Source: Candidatus Methylacidiphilales bacterium
Lineage (GTDB): Bacteria > Verrucomicrobiota > Verrucomicrobiia > Methylacidiphilales > CAZTYG01
Direction: 5' to 3'
Assembly (NCBI GenBank): GCA_033875315.1
Contig: JANRJG010000006.1
Coordinates: 1 to 64,000 of the forward strand
Length of the DNA stretch: 64,000 nucleotides
How positions within the stretch are numbered: position 1 is the stretch's first letter; every line of letters starts with the position of its first letter. Shown here in pieces: positions 45,234-54,027 of the stretch. A program made the position numbers and the translations under genes. The notes under the pieces are model-generated. The model was not told the origin of the DNA and did not search any database. It saw only the letters and a program-made list of their open reading frames with translations.

Positions 45234-45614
45234 TTACTTCCGGATCACGTGGGTATAGGCCCGGGCATCGAGAAGCGAGGAGGCTTCGGAGGGATTGGCC
45301 AAACGGATTTTGAAAATCCAGGCCTTGCCGTATGGATCGGAGTTGACCAGAGCCGGGTCGGCGGTGAGGTCGGGGTTGGTGGCGGTGATTTCGCCGGAAA
45401 GCGGAGAGTAGATGTCGGAGGCCGCCTTGACACTCTCGACCACCGCCACCGGTTCCTTGGCGTTCACGCTCCGACCCACTTTGGGAAGTTCGACAAAAAC
45501 GACGTCACTGAGTTCGTTCTGGGCGTGATCGGTGATGCCCACGGTGGCGGATTCGCCCTCGAGGAGGATCCATTCGTGGCTTTCGGTGTATTTGAGCGTT
45601 TCGGGGATGTTCAT
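45234..45614 (-). CDS. gcvH: Glycine cleavage system H protein
   Basis: 126 aa. The lipoyl carrier that shuttles the aminomethyl group. Lipoyl lysine Lys63 lies in VVESVKAASDIYSPLSGEI; HEWILLEGESATVGITDHAQ is the N-terminal signature. ATG overlaps the gcvT stop as ATGA. Confidence 0.97.
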   Translation of the reverse strand: MNIPETLKYTESHEWILLEGESATVGITDHAQNELSDVVFVELPKVGRSVNAKEPVAVVESVKAASDIYSPLSGEITATNPDLTADPALVNSDPYGKAWIFKIRLANPSEASSLLDARAYTHVIRK

Positions 45615-46723
45615 TCGGGTTTGCGGTAGAAGGGTCGCTTGACGATGACGGCGGGCAGTGTGTTGCCACGGACTTGGATTTCCAAGGTATTTCCGAGGGT
45701 GGCTTCGGGGGTTTCCACCAGGGCCAGACCGATGCCTTTACGGAGGGTGGGGGAAAGGCCTCCACTGGTGACCTTGCCGATGGGGCGTCCGGACTTGAGG
45801 ACGATGTAGTCGGCGCGGGGTGGGGCACCGGGACCGGTGACTTCAAAGGCGATCAACTTGCGGGCCGGTCCGTTTTCACGCTGCTCACGAAGGACTTCGC
45901 GCCCGATGAATTTTTCCGGTTTGTCGAAGGAGACAAACGAGGAAAGGCCGGCTTCGAGCGGTGTGATGGTTTCATCGAGTTCGTGTCCGTAGAGGCTCAA
46001 CCCGGCTTCGAGACGGAGGGTGTCACGGGCACCGAGTCCGATGGGGACGCAGCCCAGGCCGCGTCCTTCCTTGAGGAGGGCTTTCCAAAGATCCTCGGCA
46101 ATGGCATCGCTGAAAAAAAGTTCGAACCCGTCCTCGCCGGTGTACCCGGTGCGGGAAACGAGCACGGGTTGTTTGTTGAACGCCCATGTTTCGATGGCGT
46201 TGCGTTTGGGGGCGTGGAATTCGTCGGGAAAGACCTTTTGGATGACCTGGACCGCCCGGGGGCCCTGAAGGGCGAGGGCGGCGCGGTGGTCGGGGTCGAA
46301 GTCCAGGGTGGCATTGGCATTGAGCCACTTCTTCATCCATTTGAGGTCACGCTCGGTGCGGGCGGCGTTGACCACGAGGAGGAAGTTCTGGTCGTCGAGG
46401 CGGAAAACGAGGAGGTCGTCGACGACGCCGGCGGACTCGTTGAGCATGAGGGTGTACTGGCCCTGGCCTGGGGAAAGCTGTCGGACGTCGTTGGTCAGGA
46501 GGGTGTTGAGCCAGGCTTCCGAGGAAGTGCCGGACACGAAGACCTGGCCCATGTGGCTGATATCGAAGAGGCCCACGGTGTTGCGGACAGCGGCATGTTC
46601 CTCAAGGATGCTGGTGTAGTGGACCGGCATTTCCCAACCGCCAAATTCGATCAATTTGGCCCCGGCTGCCTTGTGCAGGGTGTAGAGCGGAGTCTGCCGG
46701 GGTTTGGAATCAGCGGAAGGCAT
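45611..46723 (-). CDS. gcvT: Aminomethyltransferase (glycine cleavage T protein)
   Basis: 370 aa. Transfers the methylene group from H protein to tetrahydrofolate. Conserved segments: FGGWEMPVHYTSILEEHAAV, GLFDISHMGQVFVSG, GYTGEDGFELFF, GARDTLRLEAGLSLYGHELD and GKVTSGGLSPTLRKGIGLAL. First gene of a five-gene unit; gcvP is not in the window. The 168-bp leader shows no glycine-riboswitch-like fold. Confidence 0.97.
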   Translation of the reverse strand: MPSADSKPRQTPLYTLHKAAGAKLIEFGGWEMPVHYTSILEEHAAVRNTVGLFDISHMGQVFVSGTSSEAWLNTLLTNDVRQLSPGQGQYTLMLNESAGVVDDLLVFRLDDQNFLLVVNAARTERDLKWMKKWLNANATLDFDPDHRAALALQGPRAVQVIQKVFPDEFHAPKRNAIETWAFNKQPVLVSRTGYTGEDGFELFFSDAIAEDLWKALLKEGRGLGCVPIGLGARDTLRLEAGLSLYGHELDETITPLEAGLSSFVSFDKPEKFIGREVLREQRENGPARKLIAFEVTGPGAPPRADYIVLKSGRPIGKVTSGGLSPTLRKGIGLALVETPEATLGNTLEIQVRGNTLPAVIVKRPFYRKPE

Positions 46724-46891
46724 CTGGACAAACTACCGGAGCGTCAAACGAGGTGTCAACCGTCGCCTAAGTCTTCCAAGTCTTGTGATTCGTCTTTGGG
46801 CAAATAGCTTGAGCTGAATGCCTTGGACAATGAATCGGGCGAAATCGCGGGTTGGGATTGATGCGACGCCGGGATAAGGTCTAATGGGGGT

Positions 46892-48088
46892 ATGCGCAAA
46901 AGGCTGAATCAACCTGAAACAGCCTCCGTCATGCCGCGACGGTTCAGACCGTCGACGGGATTGCTTGAGTTGATGCGTTCGGTGGAAAGGCCGGGTTGGA
47001 TCAACCTGGGTGCCGGAGTGCCTTCGCCCAAGCTGCTGCCGGTGGCGGCCCTGCAAAAAAGCTTCGTCCGCGCGGGGGCGAAGAACGGCCTGGCCATGTG
47101 GGCCTACCAGCGACCGGAGGGGCATGCGGGTTTGCGCGAGGCCCTGGCGGAACGCCTGCGCAACCGAAAGGTCCGAGTCGGGGCCTCCGAAGTCCTGGTG
47201 ACCAACGGGTGCACCCAGGCCCTCCATCTGGCCCTGGCCTTGCACACCCGGCGTGGCGGCGTGGTGGCCTGTGAGTCGCCGTGTTATTACAACTTGCTTG
47301 AGCAAATACACGCGGTGGGGGCGAGGTCGTTGTCCCTGCCGGGTGATCCGGTGCGGGGACTGGATGCCGATCGGATCGCGCCGTGGCTGGAACAATGGCG
47401 GCCCGACTGCCTGGTGGTATGTTCCACCCTCTCCAATCCGGGCTGTGCGACCATTCCGGTGCGGTGTCGCGCGGCCCTGGTGGACCTGTGCCGTCAGTTG
47501 GGCGTGCGATTGATCGAGGACGACATCTATGGGGAATTGCGTGAGGGTGGGGCCCTGCCGCCCCTGCGATCCTACGACGACGGTAGCACCGTGACCTATG
47601 TTTCGTCGACTTGCAAATCGGTGGCACCCGGCTTGCGCGGTGGGCTGATGCTCCCGGGCGACCATTTCGAGCAGGCCGTCAGGCGCAAGTGCATGAGCGA
47701 TCTGCACGGCCCGACGGTGGCCGAGTCGACCTTGGCGGCTTTTTTGGAATCTGGCGGGATGGAGCCGCACTTGGAGCGCCTGCGTGCGGCCTGCCATCGG
47801 AGGCGGGCGCGCCTGCGGAAAGCGGTGGTGCGGTACTTTCCGGCGGGCACGCGGGTGTCCGATCCGGAAGGAGGGTTCCTTCTCTGGGTCGAATGTCCCG
47901 GTCGGGTGGATCCGGGACGTTTGCACCAGGAGGCGGCGAAGCGCGGTGTGTCTTTTGCCCCCGGGGAGATTTTTTTTGACCGCGCTTCTCCGAACACCTG
48001 CATGCGTTTGAACGCCGCGCGGGCGGAGGAGTCGGAACTGGAGCGCGGGGCCGGCCTTATGTCGGAAGCTTGGGCGGCGTGTGTTTGA
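46892..48088 (+). CDS. PLP-dependent aminotransferase, class I/II (MocR-type catalytic domain without DNA-binding part)
   Basis: 398 aa. Aspartate-aminotransferase fold: WAYQRPEGHAGLREALAERL, VTNGCTQALHLALAL, CSTLSNPGCATIPV, IEDDIYGELREGG, and the PLP lysine Lys242 in SSTCKSVAPGLRGG. It resembles the C-terminal domain of MocR/PdxR regulators and 2-aminoadipate transaminases but lacks an N-terminal GntR helix-turn-helix. Usual NPTG is replaced by SNPGC. Substrate unknown. ATG at 46892 has GGGGG just upstream. Confidence 0.88.
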   Translation: MRKRLNQPETASVMPRRFRPSTGLLELMRSVERPGWINLGAGVPSPKLLPVAALQKSFVRAGAKNGLAMWAYQRPEGHAGLREALAERLRNRKVRVGASEVLVTNGCTQALHLALALHTRRGGVVACESPCYYNLLEQIHAVGARSLSLPGDPVRGLDADRIAPWLEQWRPDCLVVCSTLSNPGCATIPVRCRAALVDLCRQLGVRLIEDDIYGELREGGALPPLRSYDDGSTVTYVSSTCKSVAPGLRGGLMLPGDHFEQAVRRKCMSDLHGPTVAESTLAAFLESGGMEPHLERLRAACHRRRARLRKAVVRYFPAGTRVSDPEGGFLLWVECPGRVDPGRLHQEAAKRGVSFAPGEIFFDRASPNTCMRLNAARAEESELERGAGLMSEAWAACV

Positions 48089-48202
48089 TTGCGTTCTTGC
48101 TAGCATGCAACGTGTGTGTTAGTTTCAGCCGGCATGTTGCGGTTGCAACGAACCTAGGCACCCGATCCTTGCATCCGTTCTAAAGTATCAATCCTCCTGC
48201 GC

Positions 48203-48580
48203 ATGGCCTCCATTCTTGTAGTTGATGATGATGTGGGGATCCGCTCCCTGCTTCGGCTGTTGCTGGAGCAATTGAGCCACACGGTGAAGGAAGCGGGCGA
48301 TGGGGTGGAGGCCCTGGCCATTGCGGCACAGGGCGGGATCGATGTGGTCTTGACGGACTTGATCATGCCGGAGAAAGAAGGCATTGAGACCATCATGGAA
48401 TTGCATCGCAGGTATCCGGATATGAAAATCATAGCGATGTCTGGAGGAGGCGTGGGCCGGGTGGAGGATTACCTGGCCATGGCTTCGCGGTTGGGGGCGG
48501 TTCAGACGTTGAAAAAGCCGTTTGGTTTGAAGGAATTGAACCAAACGCTGACCCTTGTCTTGGCCGCACAGAAACCGTAG
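48203..48580 (+). CDS. Single-domain response regulator (CheY-like receiver)
   Basis: 125 aa. Acidic pocket VVDDDVGIR, phosphorylation Asp52 in VVLTDLIMPEKEG, the Ser/Thr in AMSGGG, and the conserved lysine in LKKPFGLKEL. No output domain. No histidine kinase lies next to it, and the following genes are pilins 200 bp away, so a link with piliation is speculative. Confidence 0.93.
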   Translation: MASILVVDDDVGIRSLLRLLLEQLSHTVKEAGDGVEALAIAAQGGIDVVLTDLIMPEKEGIETIMELHRRYPDMKIIAMSGGGVGRVEDYLAMASRLGAVQTLKKPFGLKELNQTLTLVLAAQKP

Positions 48581-48639
48581 TTCGCTTCGGCACTTCTGGC
48601 TGGCTGCGACTGGGCAGAAAGTGCCTTTTGTGGTAAAAT

Positions 48640-48656
48640 ATTCCTAGTCAAGGAAT
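48640..48656. promoter_or_regulatory. Inverted repeat ATTCCT-AGTCA-AGGAAT, possible activator site
   Basis: Perfect 6-bp arms, centred about 100 bp upstream of the expected start of the sigma-54 transcript. That spacing suits an enhancer-binding-protein site. The role is inferred. Confidence 0.4.
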
Positions 48657-48721
48657 TATGGGTTCCTGATGATTATTGGCAAACTCCTTTCAGAGAGGCT
48701 ATTGCGCCAGCGTAAGAAAAC

Positions 48722-48738
48722 TTGGCACAGCACTCGCT
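48722..48738 (+). promoter_or_regulatory. Sigma-54 (RpoN) promoter of the first pilin gene
   Basis: TTGGCACAGCACTCGCT matches the -24/-12 consensus TTGGCAC-N5-TTGCT at all informative positions but one (C for T), with correct GG-to-GC spacing. Transcription would begin near 48750, leaving a ~30-nt leader with AGGAG at 48768-48772, eight bases before the pilin ATG. Confidence 0.8.
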
Positions 48739-48780
48739 ATTTGAAACGATGATCTTCAACACCCATCAGGAGCAAAGATT

Positions 48781-48969
48781 ATGATCCATTCACTCTATCT
48801 TCTGGTGGCCAGTTCCATAAAACCCCTGCTCAAACGCATAAGCGGTCAAACGCTCATCGAATACGCGATGATCCTTGCCCTGATCTCTATGGTCACCGTG
48901 GCGGCTTTGACCCTGATGGGGGGACAATTGCGCACTTTTTTTAGCAGGGTCACCTCGCTGCTCACCTGA
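48781..48969 (+). CDS. Flp/Fap-type pilin subunit 1
   Basis: 62 aa. A short basic leader (KPLLKRISGQTLIEYAMILA) runs into a hydrophobic helix; GQTLIEYAMILALISMVTVA is the type IVb Flp pattern, with the conserved Glu five residues after the expected processing point. The C-terminus (GGQLRTFFSRVTSLLT) matches the second pilin closely. No Tad/Cpa assembly gene or prepilin peptidase is in the window. Confidence 0.88.
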   Translation: MIHSLYLLVASSIKPLLKRISGQTLIEYAMILALISMVTVAALTLMGGQLRTFFSRVTSLLT

Positions 48970-49183
48970 TTCGCCTCAGATGGACGCACTAGCTCGCAGA
49001 CTCAGAAGCTTTCTGCGAATCAACATTCCGCTTTATTAGAGTTGATAGATTTGAGTGGTGATGCTGCCTCGCGCATGGATGAATCTGAAATTAACTGTAA
49101 AAAATGTTGGTAATCACAACTGTTTTGAATCTAAACTTTAATAGTCGTTAGTATCAAATAGAACCATCAACCAAAGAAAACAT

Positions 49184-49372
49184 ATGCTCACCCCCTTGTA
49201 CACCCAAGCCGTCAGTTGGTTCACTTGCCTCAAAACCCGTAAGGAAGGCCAGACGCTGGTTGAGTATGGTTTGATCCTGGCCTTGGTGGCGATCGTCGTC
49301 ATCGCTGTGCTCACCGTGCTGGGTCGCCAGCTCCGGACGCTGTTCAGCAGGGTCACCTCGGTTTTGACCTGA
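49184..49372 (+). CDS. Flp/Fap-type pilin subunit 2
   Basis: 62 aa, same length as pilin 1. GQTLVEYGLILALVAIVVIA is the Flp signature and LRTLFSRVTSVLT closes it. The core and tail are conserved with pilin 1 while the leader differs, so this is a tandem duplication that has diverged. The 211-bp spacer between them is AT-rich and has no second sigma-54 site that I can find; a CGCAGA/TCTGCG hairpin lies early in it. Confidence 0.88.
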   Translation: MLTPLYTQAVSWFTCLKTRKEGQTLVEYGLILALVAIVVIAVLTVLGRQLRTLFSRVTSVLT

Positions 49373-49405
49373 TTACGGGCCCCTGGCTATCAAGCATCAG
49401 GACTC

Positions 49406-49436
49406 CATGCGTTGCAAGCATGTACGTCTGTTTTTT
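49406..49436 (+). terminator. Weak terminator after the pilin genes
   Basis: CATGC-GTTGCAA-GCATG stem followed eight bases later by TTTTTT (49431-49436). It separates the pilin unit from the convergent ccoI gene. Confidence 0.35.
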
Positions 49437-51814
49437 CAGCGGTCGTGTCGGAAAAACATCCCAACGATGGCCAATGAGGCCAGCGAGCTCAGGGGCATGA
49501 CCACCGCCGCCAGCAAAGGACCCACCAATCCGGTCAGGGCCATGGCTATCATGACGAGGTTGTAGATCAGGGAGAATATCACGGTGGCCAGGGCCGCGCG
49601 GCGACGTGTCCCGGCCAGGGCCAGGAATCGACTCAGACCGCTCAGGTGGTTCCCGAGGATGTAAAAGTCCGAGCGCTGTTCCAGCAAACCCCGGTCGACA
49701 GCCGGGGTGCCACGACACCAGGCCTCGTTGAAGGCCAGCGAGTCATTGGCTCCGTCCCCCAGCATCAGGGTGTGGCCGCTGCCGATGGTCCGCAAGCGCG
49801 CTCTCTTTTCCTCCGGGGTCAGGCCGGCGAACACATTGTCGTCGGCGAAGCCAAGGGTGCGGGCCAGGGCCTCGACTTTGGCGGAACGGTCGCCACTCAA
49901 GATCCACAAATCATAACCGGCCGCCCGCAGCGCGTCGCATTCTCCATCGGCGCCGCGGCGTACTTTCTCGGCGAATTCGAATTGGGCCAGGACCTCCCCA
50001 CCGCAGGAGAAAACCGTGCCGCCGCAAGGAGCCCCGGCCCAGGACGCCCGGCCCAGTCGCCAGATTGTCTTGTGGCCTGGATCACAGGCTTTATCCGCTC
50101 CCTGCGGTCCGGTGGTGCATTCGATGCCGTTCCCAAAGGTTTCGTGCATCTGGAGGGCAAGTGCCGGACGGGGAATGCCGCGTCGCATCAGGGCTTCGCG
50201 AAGGGCCCGCGAGACGGGGTGGAGGCTGGATTCGGCCATGGCCAGAAGTATCGATTGTTCCTCCCGGGTCAGGCGGTCAAGCGGGGATTCGGATTCCAGA
50301 ACCGGGGTATCGAGGGTGAGGGTGCCGGTTTTGTCGAAAACGATGTGTTGGATCGCTCGGGCCCGGGGCCAGAAGTCCGAGCGGCGCACAAAAAAACCCA
50401 TGCGTCGGGCCGCGGCGGTGGCCAGTTCGTAGGTCAGTGGAACAGCCACCCCGCTGGCGCAGGGACAGGAAACCACCAACACGGCGACGAGGGCACGCCA
50501 AGCCGTGTCCGGATGGCCCATGAACATCCAGGCCAGTCCGCCGAGGGTGGCGATACCCACCACCGCGAACAGATAGAAGCGGATGAAGCGTTCCAGGAAG
50601 AGATCCCGTGGAGGTGGAGGGCATTCGGCCTGGAGCAGGGCGGGCAGGAGGGCCTGGTCCCACGATTCAAGGGCCTCGAAATCAGCGGCAACCATGCCGA
50701 CATGCTGGGCGCCTGAGGGCACCACGGCGCCCGTATGTGTGACCTGGGGTTCGGATTCGCCGTTGATCCAGTCGAGCGCAAAAGCGGTTTCCTCTGAAAG
50801 CAAACGGGAGCGCACCGGCACGTGTTGCCCGCTATTGAGACGATAGGTCCATCCGGTTTGGATTTGGTCGGGATTGACCGGCGCTTCCGATCCGGGATCG
50901 AGCCTCCGGACTGGGCCGGGTTGGAAGCGGCGTTGGAGAAGACGGTTGCGGTTGGCTTCGACCGCGCGTTCCTGGACCCAGCGGCCGACGAGCATGAGGA
51001 AGGTGAAGACGGAGACGAAGTCGAGGTAGACGAGATCGCGGTTTCCCGTGGCCCAGGCCAGGAGGGAGGCGGAGTAGGCGGCGGCCAGTCCGAGGGTGAT
51101 GGGCAGGTCGATGTGGATGATGCCGGCGCGGAGTCCGTTCCAGCTCCGTCGGGCGAAGAGGCTGCCTCCAACCACCAGGCTGAGGGTGGCCAGGACCAGG
51201 GCCACGGCATCCAGCACGGGAACGACCGGTTCGTGCGGATCGATGCCGAGGTAATGCGGCAGGGTGAAGAGCATGGCATTCATGGCGAAGGCCCCGCAGA
51301 GGCCCAGCCGCCGACCGGGTGCGCCGTTCCGTGGCGCAGGAGCGATCCCTTCTTTTCGTGGACCCAATTGATAACCAAACTGGGCCAAGAGCCGGGCGAA
51401 AGCCGGAAGGTCGCATTGCCGGGGGGTCCAGGCGAGTTCCAGCAGGCCGCTTCCGGCATGAACCCGGGCTTCGACCGCGCCGGGCTGGCGGGCGAAGACC
51501 TTTTCCACCAGCCAGACGCAGGCCGCGCAGGAAATGCCCTGGATATCCAGACGGGTGCGGGCGATTCTGGTTTGTGAGGCATCACCCTCGCGCTGGATCT
51601 CGGCAAGCCAATTCCATTCGGACTGCTGGAAGGGATGGAGTCCTACCGGAGGGGTGGGGTCCTTGATTTCGTAGTAGCGGTCGAGGTTTTCCCGGTGGAT
51701 CAGGCCGAAAACGAACTCGCAGCCACTGCAACAGAAACGTTCGGTTTCACGGGCGGTCTCGAAGGGGGTTCCGCAGTGAACGCAGAAAATGCGCGGTGGC
51801 TGGGCGGTTTTCAC
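49436..51814 (-). CDS. ccoI: Copper-transporting P1B ATPase CcoI/FixI
   Basis: 792 aa. Exports copper for cbb3 oxidase assembly. N-terminal cysteine cluster (FCVHCGTPF, FCCSGCEFVFG), heavy-metal-associated domain with GISCAACVWLVEKVF, eight membrane helices, the SCPCASG metal motif, phosphorylation motif DKTGTLTLDTPV, SLHPVSRAL and GDGANDSLAF. Start GTG at 51814 overlaps the stop of the previous gene (GTGA); a longer frame to 52414 lies inside that gene. Last gene of the cco operon. Confidence 0.95.
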   Translation of the reverse strand: MKTAQPPRIFCVHCGTPFETARETERFCCSGCEFVFGLIHRENLDRYYEIKDPTPPVGLHPFQQSEWNWLAEIQREGDASQTRIARTRLDIQGISCAACVWLVEKVFARQPGAVEARVHAGSGLLELAWTPRQCDLPAFARLLAQFGYQLGPRKEGIAPAPRNGAPGRRLGLCGAFAMNAMLFTLPHYLGIDPHEPVVPVLDAVALVLATLSLVVGGSLFARRSWNGLRAGIIHIDLPITLGLAAAYSASLLAWATGNRDLVYLDFVSVFTFLMLVGRWVQERAVEANRNRLLQRRFQPGPVRRLDPGSEAPVNPDQIQTGWTYRLNSGQHVPVRSRLLSEETAFALDWINGESEPQVTHTGAVVPSGAQHVGMVAADFEALESWDQALLPALLQAECPPPPRDLFLERFIRFYLFAVVGIATLGGLAWMFMGHPDTAWRALVAVLVVSCPCASGVAVPLTYELATAAARRMGFFVRRSDFWPRARAIQHIVFDKTGTLTLDTPVLESESPLDRLTREEQSILLAMAESSLHPVSRALREALMRRGIPRPALALQMHETFGNGIECTTGPQGADKACDPGHKTIWRLGRASWAGAPCGGTVFSCGGEVLAQFEFAEKVRRGADGECDALRAAGYDLWILSGDRSAKVEALARTLGFADDNVFAGLTPEEKRARLRTIGSGHTLMLGDGANDSLAFNEAWCRGTPAVDRGLLEQRSDFYILGNHLSGLSRFLALAGTRRRAALATVIFSLIYNLVMIAMALTGLVGPLLAAVVMPLSSLASLAIVGMFFRHDR

Positions 51815-52488
51815 GGGCAGAGAGGGCAGGCTTTGGATGCGGGTACAAGGAGCGGCCAGGCCAGGCGGGTGGCCACGATGAGGCAGGCGATCAAGGCCAG
51901 GCCTTGTTGGAGTCGTCGCAAGGACGGGGGGGGGAAGAAACGTTGCAGGGCACCCGCTTGGAGGCGGACGGTTTCGAGGAGGGCGACGGTGCCGAGACCG
52001 AAGCAGGCCATAAGAAGGGCACCGTGCGTGGCGGAACCGGCCGCAGTGGCGGTGCCGGCGGCGAGCAGCAGGGGGCCACAGGGGATCAAGGGTGTGAAGA
52101 AGCCGAGCAGGAGCGCGCCGCGCCAGCCTTGGAGTTGTGCGGCACGTTGGAGGGGTGAACGCCAGGATGCGGGCAGTCGGGCAAAGCGGGCCGGATCCCA
52201 GGATAGGGCGATGGCGGCAAAGAGCAGGAGAAAGGCCCAGGGAAGTATTTTCCAGATGGGCTGACCCAGCATCTGGCCGAGCGAGGCCCCGCTCCAACCC
52301 AGGGCCGCGCCCAACAGGCTGTAGGCCGTGATGCGGGCGCCGTGGTAAAGCAATCCGTCCCGCAGCCGGGCGCCGGGTCTGGCGGGACATGCGGTACAAG
52401 CGAGGGGGCCACACATGCCGGCGCAGTGAAGCGAAGTAACCGCACCCGCAGCCAAGGCGGCCAGTGGGGTGGCGAATTCAGGGGTCAT
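51811..52488 (-). CDS. SafE/TauE-like (UreH-domain) membrane protein of the cco cluster
   Basis: 225 aa, six helices. The family motif SLHCAGMCGPLA lies near residue 20, followed by GLLYHGARITAYSLLGAALG and FFTPLIPCGPLLLAAGTATA. Proteins of this type sit regularly beside ccoI and help copper delivery or oxidase maturation. It overlaps the 53-aa gene before it by 11 bp and ccoI after it by 4 bp. Confidence 0.88.
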   Translation of the reverse strand: MTPEFATPLAALAAGAVTSLHCAGMCGPLACTACPARPGARLRDGLLYHGARITAYSLLGAALGWSGASLGQMLGQPIWKILPWAFLLLFAAIALSWDPARFARLPASWRSPLQRAAQLQGWRGALLLGFFTPLIPCGPLLLAAGTATAAGSATHGALLMACFGLGTVALLETVRLQAGALQRFFPPPSLRRLQQGLALIACLIVATRLAWPLLVPASKACPLCP

Positions 52489-52639
52489 GGGCGGGTGATG
52501 CCGATTGGGCGGCGGGTTCCGGCGGTAGTTTTTGCACGGGATGACGGCTGGCCAGAATGAAAAAAACCGTCCATGCCACGATGGGCAGGCAGAATAGGAT
52601 GATGAGCAGGATCCAGGGTCGCTGGCGGATGAAGTTCAT
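52478..52639 (-). CDS. 53-aa single-helix membrane protein in the FixH/CcoH position
   Basis: MNFIRQRPWILLIILFCLPI starts a single transmembrane helix (~8-30) that ends in a short Pro/Ala-rich tail. ATG at 52639 overlaps the ccoG stop as ATGA. FixH/CcoH proteins at this place are usually ~150 aa; only the anchor remains here, so it may be a minimal CcoH or an unrelated assembly peptide. Confidence 0.72.
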   Translation of the reverse strand: MNFIRQRPWILLIILFCLPIVAWTVFFILASRHPVQKLPPEPAAQSASPAHDP

Positions 52640-54027
52640 GGGGCGGGGGGTGGGCCGTCGGGGCCGAGGAAGGGCACGCGGCGGCGGAGGGTCAGTTTGC
52701 CGTCCTCGGTTTCCAGGCGCAATTGAAGGGTGAGGGAACCACGGAACCGGTCGCGGGGAATTTGGAACACGATCGGTTGCTGGATCTCGCACTCGGCCGG
52801 GATTTCCACCACGTCCCCGAAGCCGGATTGGATCAGGCCGGGGGCGGGGGATTCGACACCCAGGCGGAGCCGGAGGGGGTGGTGTTCTTTGTTGGCCACG
52901 CGGACCATGAACTGGTTCCGGATCATGTTGCCATCGAGATAATAGGGAGCCCCGGTCATGCGCAGCACCGTGAGGGAGGCCGGCTGGAAATAAGTGAGGG
53001 CATAGCCGGCGACACAGGCGCCCAGGGCCAGAAGGATGGAATACAGGACGATGCGTGGCCGGAGCCAGCGGGTTTTCCTGCCGGCCAGTCCGTTGAGGGA
53101 GTCGTAGCGGACCAGCCCTCGGGGACGCTCCAGTTTGTCCATGATTTCATCGCAGGCATCGATGCAGTTGGCGCAACCGATGCATTCCATCTGCAGACCC
53201 TGGCGGATGTCGATGCCGGTGGGGCAGACCTGCACGCAACGGCGGCAGTCGATGCAGTCCCCCGTGGTGGCGCCCGCCTTGCCCCGCGGTTCGCCACGTT
53301 TTTCGTCGTAACCGATGACGAGCGAGTGATCATCGATGAGGGCGGATTGGAAACGCCCGTACGGGCAGAGGATGATGCAGAACTGTTCGCGGAACCAGGC
53401 AAAGTCGAAGTAAAAGACACCAGCCAGGGCGAGAACAAGGAGGAAGAGGGGAAAGTGATCGGCGGGGGACTGGTGCATCATGGCCCAAAGGCCGGGGATG
53501 GAGACGAAGTACGACAGGGCGATGTGGGCGACGATGAGGGAAAGGAGGAGGAAGAGGGCGTGTTTGAATCCGCGCTTGAGCCATTTTTCTGCGGACCAGG
53601 ATTGTTGGTCGAGGCGGCGGCGGGCGGGGGCATCACCTTCGATGAGTCGTTCAATGGCGCGGAAGACATGCTCCATGAAAAGGGTTTGGGGGCAGGCCCA
53701 ACCGCACCAGACGCGGCCGAGGAGGGCGGTGAGGAAGAAGAGGGAAAAGCCGAGGCCGGTGATGAAGAAAAAGAAAAGCCAGAGGTCTTGGGCGGCGGCG
53801 GTCAGGCCGAAGAGGTGGAAGCGGCGGTCGGCGACATCGAGGAAGACCGCGGGATGGCCGCCGATTTGAATCCAAGGAAGGGCGATGAAGATCCCCAGGA
53901 TGATCCAGCCGGATAAACGGCGGAGGAGGGTGAATGGGCCGCGGACATCGGCCGGGTGGAGGAAGTGTCTGGATCCGTCCTCATTGATGGTGGTGACGGA
54001 ATCCCGCTCCGGTAGGCGGGGCTTCAT
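52636..54027 (-). CDS. ccoG: Cytochrome c oxidase accessory protein CcoG (FixG)
   Basis: 463 aa. Membrane-bound ferredoxin-like copper reductase for cbb3 assembly. VWCGWACPQTLFMEHVFRAI marks the N-terminal membrane part; FREQFCIILCPYGRFQSALI and two 4Fe-4S sets, CIDCRRCVQVCPTGIDIRQG and CIGCANCIDACDEIMD, follow. The C-terminus is an Ig-like periplasmic domain. Coupled by ATGA on both sides. Confidence 0.96.
   Translation of the reverse strand: MKPRLPERDSVTTINEDGSRHFLHPADVRGPFTLLRRLSGWIILGIFIALPWIQIGGHPAVFLDVADRRFHLFGLTAAAQDLWLFFFFITGLGFSLFFLTALLGRVWCGWACPQTLFMEHVFRAIERLIEGDAPARRRLDQQSWSAEKWLKRGFKHALFLLLSLIVAHIALSYFVSIPGLWAMMHQSPADHFPLFLLVLALAGVFYFDFAWFREQFCIILCPYGRFQSALIDDHSLVIGYDEKRGEPRGKAGATTGDCIDCRRCVQVCPTGIDIRQGLQMECIGCANCIDACDEIMDKLERPRGLVRYDSLNGLAGRKTRWLRPRIVLYSILLALGACVAGYALTYFQPASLTVLRMTGAPYYLDGNMIRNQFMVRVANKEHHPLRLRLGVESPAPGLIQSGFGDVVEIPAECEIQQPIVFQIPRDRFRGSLTLQLRLETEDGKLTLRRRVPFLGPDGPPPAP

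Noticed and set aside
46724-46891. Glycine riboswitch in the gcvT leader
   Set aside because: The 168-bp leader lacks the paired aptamer core; I see only a short AAGTCTTCC/AAGTCTTGT direct repeat.
46733-48106. 457-aa minus-strand frame opposite the aminotransferase
   Set aside because: Composition is Arg/Gln/His-rich with no domain; the plus strand encodes a clear PLP enzyme.
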